NCBI RefSeq assembly: GCF_010731735.1
Contig: NZ_AP022588.1
Location: forward strand, 2,790,001 to 2,854,000
DNA: 64,000 nucleotides
Direction of reading: 5' to 3'
Origin: Mycolicibacterium sediminis
GTDB taxonomy: Bacteria; Actinomycetota; Actinomycetes; Mycobacteriales; Mycobacteriaceae
Shown here: piece after piece, positions 27,696-36,873 of the stretch
Numbering within the stretch: position 1 is the first letter of the stretch
How the letters are laid out: each line of letters begins with the position of its first letter
The notes under the pieces: model-generated
The model's database searches: none
Seen by the model: the letters and a program-made list of their open reading frames with translations, nothing else
Told to the model about the DNA's origin: nothing
Made by a program: the position numbers and the translations under genes

Positions 27696-29102
27696 ATGTC
27701 TCGGACCGCAGCGGCCGTCCACCGGGTGATCAAGGCCTATGACGTGCGGGGGCTCGTCGGAGAGCAGATCGACGAGGCGTTCGTCCGCGACGTCGGCGGT
27801 GCCTTCGCCCGCCTCGTCCGCGACGAGACCAGCCCCGGCCCGAGCCAGGTGGTCATCGGATACGACATGAGGGAGAGTTCGCCCTCTCTCGCCTCGGCGT
27901 TCGCCGACGGTGTCGTCGCCCAGGGCCTCGACGTGGTCCGCATCGGTCTCGCCTCGACCGACCAGCTGTACTTCGCATCCGGCGTGCTCGACTGTCCCGG
28001 TGCGATGTTCACCGCGAGCCACAACCCGGCCGCCTACAACGGCATCAAGCTGTGCCGGGCGGGCGCCAAGCCCGTCGGCAAGGACACCGGTCTGACCGCC
28101 ATCAGCGACGAGGTGATCGCGGGCGTTCCCACCTTCGACGGCACCCCGGGCACGATCACCGACCGAGACGTGCTGAGCGAGTACGGCGACTTCCTGCGAT
28201 CGCTGGTCGACCTCGGGGCGTCACGCCCCCTGCGGGTCGCCGTGGACGCGGGCAACGGGATGGGCGGCCACACCTCCCCGGCCGTCCTGGGCGCGATCCC
28301 CGGCATCACGCTGCTGCCGCTGTTCTTCGAACTCGACGGCACCTTCCCGAATCACGAGGCCAACCCGCTGGACCCGGCCAACCTCGTCGACCTGCAGGCG
28401 TACGTGCTGGCCACCGGCGCCGACGTCGGCCTCGCCTTCGACGGGGACGCCGACCGCTGCTTCGTCGTCGACGAGCAGGGCAAGCCGGTCACGCCGTCGG
28501 CCGTGACGGCCCTGGTGGCCGGCCGCGAACTCGGCCGTGAGATCGGGGCGACGGTGATCCACAACCTCATCACCTCGCGGGCCGTCCCCGAACTCATCGT
28601 CGAGCGTGGTGGCACCGCGCTCCGGTCGCGCGTCGGCCACTCCTACATCAAGGCCCTGATGGCCGAGACGGGCGCGATCTTCGGCGGCGAGCACTCCGCC
28701 CACTACTACTTCCGCGACTTCTGGGGTGCCGATTCGGGCATGCTGGCCGCGCTGCACGTGCTCGCGGCGCTCGGCGAGCAGGGCCGGCCCCTGTCGGCGG
28801 TGATGGCGGACTATCAGCGCTACGAGGAGTCCGGCGAGATCAACTTCACCGTGTCCGACGCCGCCGCGTGCGTCGACGCCGTGCTCGCGTCCTTCGACGG
28901 GAAGATCCAGTCGATCGACCACCTCGACGGCGTGACCGTCGACCTCGGCGAGGGCGCCTGGTTCAACCTCCGCACGTCGAACACCGAGCCACTGCTCCGG
29001 CTGAACGTCGAGGCCCGTACGGCTGCCGAGGTCGCGACGATCGTCGAGCACGTCGGTGCCCGGATATCGGCACCCGAGGGAGCGGGTGAGCCCGTCCCAT
29101 GA
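27696..29102 (+). CDS. pmmA: Phosphomannomutase/phosphoglucomutase
   Basis: 468 residues from ATG 27696, preceded by AGGAG. The alpha-D-phosphohexomutase signatures are intact: active-site serine in TASHNPAAYNGIK, metal loop DGDADRC, sugar-binding GGEHSAHYYF and the phosphate-binding RTSNTEPLLRLN. It interconverts mannose-6-phosphate and mannose-1-phosphate, feeding the manB guanylyltransferase. A TAGGCT box at 27631-27636 may be its -10. It overlaps the next gene by four bases (ATGA) in the operon pmmA-TobH-manA. Called manB in some mycobacterial genomes. Confidence 0.95.
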   Translation: MSRTAAAVHRVIKAYDVRGLVGEQIDEAFVRDVGGAFARLVRDETSPGPSQVVIGYDMRESSPSLASAFADGVVAQGLDVVRIGLASTDQLYFASGVLDCPGAMFTASHNPAAYNGIKLCRAGAKPVGKDTGLTAISDEVIAGVPTFDGTPGTITDRDVLSEYGDFLRSLVDLGASRPLRVAVDAGNGMGGHTSPAVLGAIPGITLLPLFFELDGTFPNHEANPLDPANLVDLQAYVLATGADVGLAFDGDADRCFVVDEQGKPVTPSAVTALVAGRELGREIGATVIHNLITSRAVPELIVERGGTALRSRVGHSYIKALMAETGAIFGGEHSAHYYFRDFWGADSGMLAALHVLAALGEQGRPLSAVMADYQRYEESGEINFTVSDAAACVDAVLASFDGKIQSIDHLDGVTVDLGEGAWFNLRTSNTEPLLRLNVEARTAAEVATIVEHVGARISAPEGAGEPVP

Positions 29103-30184
29103 GCCTCGATCCACGAACGGGCGCGGCGACCGTCGACCTGGACGACGCCGACGGTCTGCTGGACGCCGACCGCGAGGGCCTGCTGCGCGGGGCCTCGATG
29201 GCCGGTGCTCAGATGCGTTCCACCGCAGCCGCTTTCGACGAGGGCGTGTTCGAGCCGCTGCGATCCGGCCAGCCGCCGCGCACCGTGGTGTGGGTGGCCG
29301 GGAACGGTACCGCCGAGGCCGCTGGCGCACTTCTCGTCGCAGCCCTCGGGAGTTCGACCGTGGCACCGATCGTCACCGCGTCCGAGGTGCCGCCCTGGAT
29401 CGGGGCCCTCGACGTCATCGTCGTCGCGGGCGACGACGCGGCCGACCCCGCCCTAGTGTCCGCCGTCGCGTCCGGCGTCCGGCGCGGTGCGCGGGTGCTG
29501 GTCGTGGCGCCCGAGGAGGGGCCGTTGCGCGACGCCGCCGCCGGCCGTGCGGTGACCCTGCCGCCGCGTCTGCGGGTGCCCGACGACTTCGGCCTGACCC
29601 GCTACCTCTCCGCAGGCCTCCTCATCCTGCACGTCGTCGATCCCGGGATGGTCGTCGACCTCGCCGCACTGGCCGACGAACTCGACGCCGAGACGCTGCG
29701 CAACAGCGCGTCCCGAGACCTGTTCACCAATCCGGCGAAGGTGCTCGCCGACCGGTTCTCGGCTCCCTCGGTGGTCCTCGCCGGTCACGACGCGTCGACG
29801 TCGGCGATGGCCCGCCACGCCGCGTCGGTGCTGTTGCGCGTGGCGCAGAAACCGGCTGCGGCGGTGACGCTGGCCGACACCATGGTGGCGCTGCGGCGCG
29901 GATTGACCCGCGTGCCGGATGATCTCGGATCGTCCATCTTCCACGACGAGGAGTTCGACGGTCCCCTGCCGGCGCGGGTCCGAACTATCGTGCTCACCAC
30001 CGACGAGGAGCGTCCGGCCGTGCTCGGCCGGCTGAGCGGCTATGACGACGTCACCACGGTCAGCGCCGGTGACGTCGGCGAGGTGACCGTGCCGACACCC
30101 GGTGGCCGTCTGGAGCAGCAGCTGGCGATGCTGGCGGTTCGGTTGGAGATGGCGGCCGTCTACCTGCGACTGGTTCGAGGGTAG
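29099..30184 (+). CDS. SIS-domain, bifunctional-PGI/PMI-like protein (TobH-like)
   Basis: 361 residues, counterpart of Rv3256c, often called TobH protein. The chain resembles sugar isomerase (SIS) folds: VVWVAGNGTAEAAGALLVAAL in the first half and SAPSVVLAGHDASTSAMARHA in the second, as in two-SIS-domain phosphoglucose/phosphomannose isomerases. No clear catalytic Glu/His pair of a working isomerase was identified. Its place between pmmA and manA, four bases overlapping pmmA and three bases before manA, ties it to mannose phosphate metabolism. Confidence 0.8.
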   Translation: MSLDPRTGAATVDLDDADGLLDADREGLLRGASMAGAQMRSTAAAFDEGVFEPLRSGQPPRTVVWVAGNGTAEAAGALLVAALGSSTVAPIVTASEVPPWIGALDVIVVAGDDAADPALVSAVASGVRRGARVLVVAPEEGPLRDAAAGRAVTLPPRLRVPDDFGLTRYLSAGLLILHVVDPGMVVDLAALADELDAETLRNSASRDLFTNPAKVLADRFSAPSVVLAGHDASTSAMARHAASVLLRVAQKPAAAVTLADTMVALRRGLTRVPDDLGSSIFHDEEFDGPLPARVRTIVLTTDEERPAVLGRLSGYDDVTTVSAGDVGEVTVPTPGGRLEQQLAMLAVRLEMAAVYLRLVRG

Positions 30185-30187
30185 GAC

Positions 30188-31408
30188 GTGGACCTCCTCC
30201 AGGGCGCCGTGCGCACGTACGCATGGGGATCGCGCACCGCGATCGCCGAGTTCACCGGAAGGCCCAGTCCGACCGCGCATCCCGAGGCCGAGCTGTGGCT
30301 GGGAGCGCATCCCGGTGATCCCGCGCACCTCGCCGGCGACGGTCGTTCACTGCTCGACGAGATCGCCGACGATCCGGAGGGGCAACTCGGCACCGGCGCG
30401 CGGCAGCGGTTCGGTGACGCCCTGCCCTTCCTGGCCAAGGTGCTCGCCGCCGACGAACCCCTGTCGCTGCAGGCACATCCGAGCGCGAGCCAGGCGGCGG
30501 AGGGCTTCGCCCGCGAGGACCGCCTCGGGATCCCCGTCAGCGCGCATACGCGCAACTATCGCGACCGCAGCCACAAGCCGGAGCTGATCGTGGCGCTCGG
30601 CCAGTTCGAGGCGCTGGCAGGTTTCCAACCCGCTGCCCGCAGCGTCGAGTTCATGCGCGCGCTGGCCGTGCCCGCACTCGAGCAGTTCATCGGCCTGCTG
30701 TCCGGGACGGCCGACGCCGACGGTCTGCGCGCGTTGTTCACCACGTGGATCACCGCGCCGCAGCCGGATCTGGACGTGCTGGTGCCCGCCGTCCTCGACG
30801 GTGCGATCGCCTACATCCGCTCGGGGGAGAAGACGTTCGCCGCGGAGTCCAAGACGCTGCTCGAACTCGGTGAGCTGTATCCGGGCGACGCCGGCGTGCT
30901 GGCGGCGATGCTATTGAACCGGATCAGTCTCGCCCCGGGGGAGGCCATCTACCTACCCGCGGGCAACCTGCACTCCTACCTGCACGGCATGGGCTTCGAG
31001 GTGATGGCGAACTCCGACAACGTGCTTCGCGGCGGCCTCACGCCCAAGCACGTCGACGTGCCCGAACTCCTGCGGGTGCTCGACTTCACCCCGACGGCCG
31101 ACGCGACGATCGCGCCGCGCACGGTCGGCGATGGCCTCGAACTCGTATACGACACGCCCACACCGGAATTCGCGGTCTCGGTGCTGAGCCTCGACGGCGA
31201 GCACCTCGGTCATCAGGTCGATGCCCCCGCCCGCTACGACGGCCCGCAGGTGCTGCTGTGCACCGAGGGTTCGGTGCAGGTGCACGCGAAGTCCGCCGTG
31301 CTCAACCTCGAGCGCGGTGCCGCGGCGTGGGTGGCGGCCGACGACGGTCCGATCCGGCTGGTGGCGGAGCGACCGAGCAGGTTGTTCCGCGCCACCGTCG
31401 GGGTCTAG
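30188..31408 (+). CDS. manA: Mannose-6-phosphate isomerase, class I
   Basis: 406 residues from a GTG. Zinc-binding and active-site elements of type I PMI are present: PEAELWLGAHPGDPA, LSLQAHPSASQA (metal-binding Gln/His), NYRDRSHKPEL (Glu), and IYLPAGNLHSYLHGMGFEVMANSDNVLRGG in broken form (His and Arg). It interconverts fructose-6-phosphate and mannose-6-phosphate, the entry to all mannose sugars including GDP-mannose and GDP-fucose. It ends the pmmA-TobH-manA operon and converges, with a 4-base overlap, on the FAD oxidoreductase gene. Confidence 0.95.
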   Translation: MDLLQGAVRTYAWGSRTAIAEFTGRPSPTAHPEAELWLGAHPGDPAHLAGDGRSLLDEIADDPEGQLGTGARQRFGDALPFLAKVLAADEPLSLQAHPSASQAAEGFAREDRLGIPVSAHTRNYRDRSHKPELIVALGQFEALAGFQPAARSVEFMRALAVPALEQFIGLLSGTADADGLRALFTTWITAPQPDLDVLVPAVLDGAIAYIRSGEKTFAAESKTLLELGELYPGDAGVLAAMLLNRISLAPGEAIYLPAGNLHSYLHGMGFEVMANSDNVLRGGLTPKHVDVPELLRVLDFTPTADATIAPRTVGDGLELVYDTPTPEFAVSVLSLDGEHLGHQVDAPARYDGPQVLLCTEGSVQVHAKSAVLNLERGAAAWVAADDGPIRLVAERPSRLFRATVGV

Positions 31409-32802
31409 AGCGATACCCGCTCGCGGTCCGGGGCGGAGCGTCGGGCCCGCCGCTTCTCGGCGATGAGCAGGCCCATGTTGTGCTTGATGGTCCGTCCGAG
31501 CGTGCGGGCGTCGGGAACCATGTACAGGCTGTCGAGCAGGCTGAAGCGGCGCAGGAACCACTCGGCCAGATCGGCCTCGGTCTCCGCCGCACCGAGGAAC
31601 TGATCGAAGAGGTTGCCCACCTTGACGTACCACCACGGCACCTTGTCCGCGGTGGCGTTGTGCAGCGCCAGATCGCCGACCGCGTTCATCGTCCACACCG
31701 GCCACGTCGTCTTCTTGGTCGCGCGCGACAGCTGGCCCGCGATGTCGGAGTGTCCCGACTCGAGCACGGCACGGAGATTTCCCGCTTGGATCGACGTCAT
31801 CGTCATGCCCTGGCCGTAGGTGGGATTGAAGCTCACCACGGCGTCACCGAAGGGGATGATGCCCGAGGGGAACCGGGTCATCTGGTCGTACCGTCGCCAC
31901 CGGCTGGTGGGGTACTTGTGGAAGGCCATCTCGCCGACCGGCGTCCCACTGCGCAGCGCAGCGCTCAGGTGCTCGGGCAGGAGTTCGTCGGCGAGACGAT
32001 GGATCTCGTCGAGGTTCTGCGGCGGTGTGACCTTGCCGGTCCCGAACGTCGTGACGCTCCAGTTGCCGTCTTCGTAGAGCAGCATGCCGAGGCCGACGGG
32101 ATGGTCGTGCGATGCCCCGGCGACGACGACCTTCTCCTTGATGATGCCCTCGGGGATGTGCACCTGATGGGTGGCGTAGTCGATGCCGACGTCGACGGTG
32201 TCCTCGGTGGGGCGGCCGTAGCCCCACTGTTCCAGCCACACCGGCAGCCGGGTGCCGCGGCCGGTCGCGTCGACGACGAGGTCCGCGTCGACGGCGCTGG
32301 ACGGGTCACCGGCTTCCAGCAGCACGCCGGTCACGCGTTCCCGCGCCGCGTCGAAGACGGGCTCGGCGACGCTGGTGCGGACCAGCTCGACGTTGGGGAT
32401 GGTCAGCGCGCGCTTGCGGATCTGCCACTCGAGATGCGGGCGAGACGGCACGTAGGCGGTGAACTCGCGCTTCAACGTCGTCTTGGTGCCGAGTACGTGG
32501 CCGGCAGCGCCGAAGTGGATGCAGTCGGGGCGGTTCGCCAGCTTGGGCACGCCCGCGGCCACCATGTCGTCGAGCAGACCGGGGAACAGTCCCTCGAACT
32601 CGGCCGCACCGCGTGCCATCAGGAGGTGCACGTGCCTGCCCTGCGGGACGGCCGTGCGATTGGCCGGACCGTCGGGCAACTCGTCGCGCTCGTAGACGGT
32701 CACACGGTCGAAGTGGTCCGACAGCACCCGGGCGGCGCACAGGCCTGCCAGGCTCGCTCCGATGACTATCGCGTGTTGGCCCATGGTGTGGTTGTTCCGC
32801 AT
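31405..32802 (-). CDS. FAD-dependent oxidoreductase (Rv3254-like, monooxygenase family)
   Basis: 465 residues. The N-terminal FAD motif is VIGASLAGLCAARVLSDHF, followed by YERDELPDG. A second FAD motif, FPSGIIPFGDAVVSFNPTYGQG, lies near residue 310. The DG-type hydroxylase signature is not evident, so this is a geranylgeranyl-reductase/squalene-epoxidase-like relative rather than a proven hydroxylase. ATG 32802 fits a leaderless transcript: TAGTTT on the minus strand ends six bases upstream. It is divergent from the permease. Substrate unknown. Confidence 0.82.
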   Translation of the reverse strand: MRNNHTMGQHAIVIGASLAGLCAARVLSDHFDRVTVYERDELPDGPANRTAVPQGRHVHLLMARGAAEFEGLFPGLLDDMVAAGVPKLANRPDCIHFGAAGHVLGTKTTLKREFTAYVPSRPHLEWQIRKRALTIPNVELVRTSVAEPVFDAARERVTGVLLEAGDPSSAVDADLVVDATGRGTRLPVWLEQWGYGRPTEDTVDVGIDYATHQVHIPEGIIKEKVVVAGASHDHPVGLGMLLYEDGNWSVTTFGTGKVTPPQNLDEIHRLADELLPEHLSAALRSGTPVGEMAFHKYPTSRWRRYDQMTRFPSGIIPFGDAVVSFNPTYGQGMTMTSIQAGNLRAVLESGHSDIAGQLSRATKKTTWPVWTMNAVGDLALHNATADKVPWWYVKVGNLFDQFLGAAETEADLAEWFLRRFSLLDSLYMVPDARTLGRTIKHNMGLLIAEKRRARRSAPDRERVSL

Positions 32803-32858
32803 CGCTCGAAACTACTAGGTATGGTCCCGCAGACACGAACCCTCGGAGGCCCCCAGAT

Positions 32859-34337
32859 ATGACGGATCGATGGCGAATCAAGTCGGTGGAACAGTCGATC
32901 GCCGACACCGACGAACCGGACACGCGCCTTCGCAAGGACCTCACGTGGCGTGACCTGACGGTCTTCGGCGTATCGGTCGTGATCGGCGCCGGCATCTTCA
33001 CGATCACCGCCTCGACGGCGGGGAACCTGACCGGTCCGGCGATCTCCATCTCGTTCGTGATCGCTGCCATCACCTGCGGCCTGGCGGCCATCTGCTACGC
33101 CGAGTTCGCCTCCACCGTGCCCGTGGCGGGAAGCGCCTACACGTTCTCGTATGCGACGTTCGGGGAGTTCACCGCCTGGATCATCGGATGGGACCTGATC
33201 CTCGAATTCGCGGTGGCCGCCGCCGTCGTCGCCAAGGGCTGGTCGTCGTATCTGGGCACCGTCTTCGGTTTCTCCGGCGGAACAGTGGAATTGGGCCCCA
33301 TCGACCTCGACTGGGGCGCGCTGCTGATCATTGCGGTGCTGAGTCTGCTGTTGGCCCGCGGGACGAAGTTGTCGTCGAACTTCAGCGCCGTGATCACCGC
33401 CATCAAGGTGACCGTGGTGCTCCTCGTCATCGTCGTGGGGACGTTCTACGTGAAGGCGGCGAACTACTCGCCGTTCATCCCACCCGCCGAGGCGGGGGAG
33501 TCCACTGGCTCCGGCGTCGAACAGTCCGTCTTCTCGCTGCTCACCGGCGCCGAGGGCAGCACCTACGGCTGGTACGGCCTGCTCGCGGGCGCGTCGATCG
33601 TGTTCTTCGCGTTCATCGGCTTCGACATCGTGGCCACCACCGCCGAGGAGACCAAGAACCCGCAGCGCGACGTGCCCCGCGGCATCCTCTACTCGCTGGG
33701 CATCGTGACCGTGCTGTACGTCGCGGTGACGGTTGTGCTCTCGGGCATGGTGTCCTACACCGAGCTGAAGACCGGCCCCGACGGGCAGGCCAACCTCGCG
33801 TCGGCGTTCTCCGCCAACGGCGTCGACTGGGCGGCCACGCTGATCTCGATCGGTGCGCTGGCCGGTCTCACCACCGTCGTGATGGTGCTGCTGCTGGGAC
33901 AGATCCGCGTGCTGTTCGCGATGTCCCGTGACGGTCTGATGCCACGCCGGCTCGCGAAGACCAGCGAGCGGGGAACGCCGGTGCGCATCACCGTCGTCGT
34001 CGGCATCGTGGTCGCGCTCGCCGCGTCGGTGTTCCCGATCGACCGTCTCGAGGAGATGGTCAACGTCGGGACGCTCTTCGCCTTCGTGCTGGTCTCCGCC
34101 GGCGTCATCGTCCTGCGCCGGACCCGACCCGACCTGGAGCGCGGCTTCCGGGCACCGCTGGTTCCGCTGCTGCCGATCCTCTCGATCATCGCGTGCGTCT
34201 GGTTGATGCTGAACCTCACCGGCCTCACGTGGATCCGGTTCGGCGTCTGGATGCTGGTCGGCGTCGCCATCTATCTGCTGTACGGGCGTAGGCACTCGAT
34301 GCTCGCCCGGCGCGAGGCCGCCGAGACCACGACCTAG
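32859..34337 (+). CDS. APC-superfamily amino acid permease
   Basis: 492 residues with about twelve transmembrane helices. The first helix has the APC motif GVSVVIGAGIFTITASTAGNLTGPA (broken by small residues), followed by CYAEFASTVPVAGSAYTFSYATFGEF (in two parts) and AFIGFDIVATTAEETKNPQRDVP, typical of cationic amino acid transporter-type permeases. It imports an amino acid by proton or sodium coupling; the substrate is not readable. A GGAGG sequence lies ahead of ATG 32859. It is upstream of alkB, as in M. tuberculosis Rv3253c-Rv3252c. Confidence 0.9.
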   Translation: MTDRWRIKSVEQSIADTDEPDTRLRKDLTWRDLTVFGVSVVIGAGIFTITASTAGNLTGPAISISFVIAAITCGLAAICYAEFASTVPVAGSAYTFSYATFGEFTAWIIGWDLILEFAVAAAVVAKGWSSYLGTVFGFSGGTVELGPIDLDWGALLIIAVLSLLLARGTKLSSNFSAVITAIKVTVVLLVIVVGTFYVKAANYSPFIPPAEAGESTGSGVEQSVFSLLTGAEGSTYGWYGLLAGASIVFFAFIGFDIVATTAEETKNPQRDVPRGILYSLGIVTVLYVAVTVVLSGMVSYTELKTGPDGQANLASAFSANGVDWAATLISIGALAGLTTVVMVLLLGQIRVLFAMSRDGLMPRRLAKTSERGTPVRITVVVGIVVALAASVFPIDRLEEMVNVGTLFAFVLVSAGVIVLRRTRPDLERGFRAPLVPLLPILSIIACVWLMLNLTGLTWIRFGVWMLVGVAIYLLYGRRHSMLARREAAETTT

Positions 34338-34359
34338 CGCCTCCCCGCCACACCCTCCA

Positions 34360-34421
34360 CGCCGAGACTGCTGGGAGGTTGCCTTCCACGACCGGATGGC
34401 GACCTCACAGCAGTCTCGGCG
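34360..34421 (+). repeat. Long near-perfect inverted repeat after the permease
   Basis: Two 24-base arms (34360-34383 and 34398-34421) flank a 14-base loop. The core GCCGAGACTGCTG pairs exactly with CAGCAGTCTCGGC; the only faults are one G-A mismatch and one G-U wobble when transcribed. It lies 22 bases after the permease stop and has no U-run, so it may be a non-canonical terminator, an mRNA 3'-end stabiliser, or a dispersed palindromic repeat. Confidence 0.7.
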
Positions 34422-34457
34422 CCGTTGTGACTGGTGTTGGTTTACAAAAGATGCTCT

Positions 34458-34492
34458 GCTGTCTAGACAGCGGACATTTCAGCCCGTATAGT
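34458..34492 (+). promoter_or_regulatory. alkB: alkB promoter with a palindromic operator over the -35 box
   Basis: GCTGTCTAGACAGC (34458-34471) is a perfect 14-base palindrome. Its right part contains a -35 box, TAGACA (34464-34469), spaced 17 bases from a -10 box, TATAGT (34487-34492). A TetR-type dimer bound there would block RNA polymerase. The obvious candidate is the TetR gene at the end of the same operon. Confidence 0.65.
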
Positions 34493-34535
34493 CAACCGCA
34501 GGCAGTGACGGCACTCACATGGAGGTGAACTGGTC

Positions 34536-35753
34536 ATGACCACGCAATCCGAGGCATCGACTCCGGTCGATCAGTGGCGCGACAAGAAGCGCTACCTGTG
34601 GCTGATGGGGCTGATCGTCCCGACCGCGGTACTGGTGATGCTCCCGATCGTGTGGGCGCTCAACCAGCTCGGCTGGCACGCGGCGGCGCAGGTGCCGTTC
34701 TGGATCGGCCCGATCCTCGTCTACGTCGTGCTGCCGCTGCTGGACCGGAAGTTCGGACCCGACGGCGAGAACCCGCCCGACGAGGTCGTCGCGCGTCTGG
34801 AGAACGACCGCTACTACCGCTACTGCACCTACAGCTTCATCCCGTTCCAGTACCTGACGGTCGTGCTGGGCGCCTACCTGTTCACGGCGTCGGACCTCGG
34901 CTGGCTCGGCTTCGACGGCTCGCTGGCGTGGCCGGCCAAGATCGGGCTGGCACTGTCGGTGGGCATGATGGGCGGCGTCGGCATCAACACTGCCCACGAA
35001 CTCGGCCACAAGAAGGACTCGCTCGAACGCTGGCTGAGCAAGATCACGCTCGCCCAGACCTGTTACGGACACTTCTTCATCGAGCACAACCGCGGACATC
35101 ACGTCCGCGTCGCCACCCCGGAGGATCCGGCGTCTGCCCGCTTCGGGGAGACGTTCTGGGAGTTCCTGCCGCGCAGCGTGTGGGGCAGCCTGAAGTCGTC
35201 CTGGGAACTCGAGGCGCAGCGGATGCGGCGGTTGGACCGGAGTCCGTGGCACCCGTCCAACGACGTGCTGAACGCCTGGGCGATGTCGGTGGTGCTCTAC
35301 GGCACCCTGATCGCGGTCTTCGGCCTCGCGCTGATCCCGTACGTCGTGATCTCGGCGGTGTTCGGCTTCGCGTTGCTCGAGACCGTCAACTACCTCGAGC
35401 ACTACGGCCTGCTGCGGCAGAAGACGGCGAGCGGTCGCTACGAGCGGTGCGCACCGCAGCACAGCTGGAACTCCGACCACCTCGTGACCAACCTGTTCCT
35501 CTACCACCTGCAGCGGCACAGCGATCACCACGCCAACCCGACGCGTCGCTACCAGACGCTGCGGAGCATGGACGGTGCGCCGAACCTGCCCAGTGGCTAC
35601 GCCTCGATGATCGGCCTCACCTACTTCCCGCCGCTGTGGCGCAGGGTGATGGACCACCGCGTGCTGGCGCACTACGACGGCGACATCAGCCGCGTCAACG
35701 TGCACCCGCGGGTGCGGGACAAGGTGCTGGCCAAGTACGGACAGGGGGCCTGA
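34536..35753 (+). CDS. alkB: Alkane 1-monooxygenase (integral membrane di-iron hydroxylase)
   Basis: 405 residues with six or so membrane helices. The histidine clusters that bind the di-iron centre are complete: [11 protein letters not shown] (HXXXH type), [13 protein letters not shown] (HXXXHH), [10 protein letters not shown] and [15 protein letters not shown] (HXXHH). It hydroxylates the terminal carbon of medium-chain alkanes with O2, taking electrons from rubredoxin. The ATG is preceded by GGAGGTGA. rubA and rubB follow at once and a TetR gene closes the set, the standard actinobacterial alkB operon. Confidence 0.96.
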   Translation: MTTQSEASTPVDQWRDKKRYLWLMGLIVPTAVLVMLPIVWALNQLGWHAAAQVPFWIGPILVYVVLPLLDRKFGPDGENPPDEVVARLENDRYYRYCTYSFIPFQYLTVVLGAYLFTASDLGWLGFDGSLAWPAKIGLALSVGMMGGVGINTAHELGHKKDSLERWLSKITLAQTCYGHFFIEHNRGHHVRVATPEDPASARFGETFWEFLPRSVWGSLKSSWELEAQRMRRLDRSPWHPSNDVLNAWAMSVVLYGTLIAVFGLALIPYVVISAVFGFALLETVNYLEHYGLLRQKTASGRYERCAPQHSWNSDHLVTNLFLYHLQRHSDHHANPTRRYQTLRSMDGAPNLPSGYASMIGLTYFPPLWRRVMDHRVLAHYDGDISRVNVHPRVRDKVLAKYGQGA

Positions 35754-35755
35754 CC

Positions 35756-35929
35756 GTGACCGCCTACCGCTGCCCCGGCTGCGACTACGTGTACGACGAG
35801 GCCAAAGGCGAACCGCGCGAGGGCTTTCCGGCCGGAACGCCGTGGGGCGAGGTGCCCGACGACTGGTGCTGCCCGGACTGTGCGGTCCGGGAGAAGATCG
35901 ACTTCGAAGAGACGGGAGTGTCGGCATGA
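35756..35929 (+). CDS. rubA: Rubredoxin (AlkG-type, first copy)
   Basis: 57 residues from GTG 35756, two bases after alkB. Two iron-binding knuckles, [11 protein letters not shown] and [11 protein letters not shown], supply the CXXC pairs, with the [12 protein letters not shown] loop between. The second knuckle reads CCPDC; in AlkG-type rubredoxins the residue pattern after it decides whether the protein can serve AlkB. The residues DCAVREK lack the usual G-A-X-K, suggesting an AlkG1-like form that may not transfer electrons directly to AlkB. That last point is inference. Confidence 0.93.
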   Translation: MTAYRCPGCDYVYDEAKGEPREGFPAGTPWGEVPDDWCCPDCAVREKIDFEETGVSA

Positions 35930-36108
35930 GCGACTGGAAGCTGTTCGTGTGCGTGCAGTGCGGATTCGAATACGACGAGGAGAAGGGCTGGCCCGAGGAC
36001 GGCATCGCCCCGGGCACGCGGTGGGACGACATCCCCGACGACTGGAGTTGCCCCGACTGCGGTGCGGCCAAGTCGGACTTCGAGATGGTCGAGGTCGCGC
36101 GGCCGTGA
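35926..36108 (+). CDS. rubB: Rubredoxin (AlkG-type, second copy)
   Basis: 60 residues from ATG 35926, overlapping the rubA stop by four bases. The knuckles are [11 protein letters not shown] and [13 protein letters not shown]; the latter has the standard CPDCGXXK end seen in electron-transferring AlkG2-type rubredoxins. It probably carries electrons from rubredoxin reductase to AlkB. No reductase gene was found in this window. Confidence 0.93.
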   Translation: MSDWKLFVCVQCGFEYDEEKGWPEDGIAPGTRWDDIPDDWSCPDCGAAKSDFEMVEVARP

Positions 36109-36163
36109 CGTTGGCCACGGGACCGGACCACGGCCTGGTCCGCCCGTGGCGGCGGGAACTCGA

Positions 36164-36169
36164 TAGGGT
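36164..36169 (+). promoter_or_regulatory. -10 hexamer of a leaderless promoter for the alk TetR gene
   Basis: TAGGGT sits seven bases before GTG 36177. It favours that start over the upstream GTG at 36105, which overlaps the rubB stop. Confidence 0.5.
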
Positions 36170-36176
36170 CGCGCCT

Positions 36177-36812
36177 GTGAGCCAGCCTCGAGAGCCCCGT
36201 GCGGACGCCAAGCGCGTCTCGTACGCCGAGGCGTCCCGGGTGCTGCTGCGCGACTCGATCCTGGACGGCATGCGCGATCTGCTGATGACCCGCGACTGGT
36301 CGTCGATCACGCTGTCGGACGTCGCGAAGTCCGCGGGCATCAGCAGGCAGACCATCTACAACGAGTTCGGATCGCGGCAGGGCCTCGCCGAGGGGTATGC
36401 CCTGCGGCTGTCGGATCGCCTGGTGGACGCGGTGGACAGGGCGATCGACGGGAACGTCGGCAACATCCACGCCGCGTTCCTCGAGGGCTTCCGGGCCTTC
36501 TTCCTCGAGTCCGCGTCCGACCCGCTGGTCATCTCGCTGCTGACCGGCGCCGCCAAGCCCGACCTGCTCCAGATCATCACCACCGACAGCGCGCCGATCA
36601 TCAGCAGGTGCTCGCAGCGGCTGACGACGACCTTCACCCAGAGCTGGGTGCGCGCCAGCGACGAGGACTCCGGCGTACTCGCCCGGGCGATCGTGCGACT
36701 GGCGATGAGCTACGTCTCGATGCCCCCGGAAGCCGATCACGACGTGGCCCGTGACCTGGCCAGATTGATGACGCCCTTCGCCGAGCGCTACGGTGTCATG
36801 GACATCCCTTAG
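36177..36812 (+). CDS. TetR-family regulator of the alkane hydroxylase operon
   Basis: 211 residues from GTG 36177, the length I recall for its M. tuberculosis counterpart Rv3249c. The helix-turn-helix is WSSITLSDVAKSAGISRQTIYNEF; the C-terminal ligand/dimer domain is all helical. A start at 36105 would add 24 residues and couple it to rubB. It likely represses alkB-rubA-rubB through the palindrome over the alkB -35 box, with alkane or fatty acid products as ligand. Operator pairing is inference from layout. Confidence 0.88.
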   Translation: MSQPREPRADAKRVSYAEASRVLLRDSILDGMRDLLMTRDWSSITLSDVAKSAGISRQTIYNEFGSRQGLAEGYALRLSDRLVDAVDRAIDGNVGNIHAAFLEGFRAFFLESASDPLVISLLTGAAKPDLLQIITTDSAPIISRCSQRLTTTFTQSWVRASDEDSGVLARAIVRLAMSYVSMPPEADHDVARDLARLMTPFAERYGVMDIP

Positions 36813-36873
36813 CCGGCAGAGCGCTTTGAGCCGCCTGTCCCGCGAGCCCGCAGGCCGAGGTTGTCTGCCGGCT
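36811..36873 (+). promoter_or_regulatory. Structured region ahead of ahcY (stem AGCCGGCAGA / TCTGCCGGCT)
   Basis: A perfect 10-base stem (36811-36820 with 36864-36873) encloses a second, smaller stem (GCCTG with CAGGC). It begins on the last bases of the TetR stop. It could be that gene's terminator, without a U-run, or a folded 5' leader of ahcY. I compared it with the SAH riboswitch consensus and did not find the conserved core. Confidence 0.45.

Noticed and set aside
31622..32862. Possible DNA mobility features (transposase, integrase, tRNA attachment site) around the accessory blocks
   Set aside because: No transposase or integrase motifs, no tRNA gene and no direct repeats bounding the islands were found by eye, so no mobile element is annotated.
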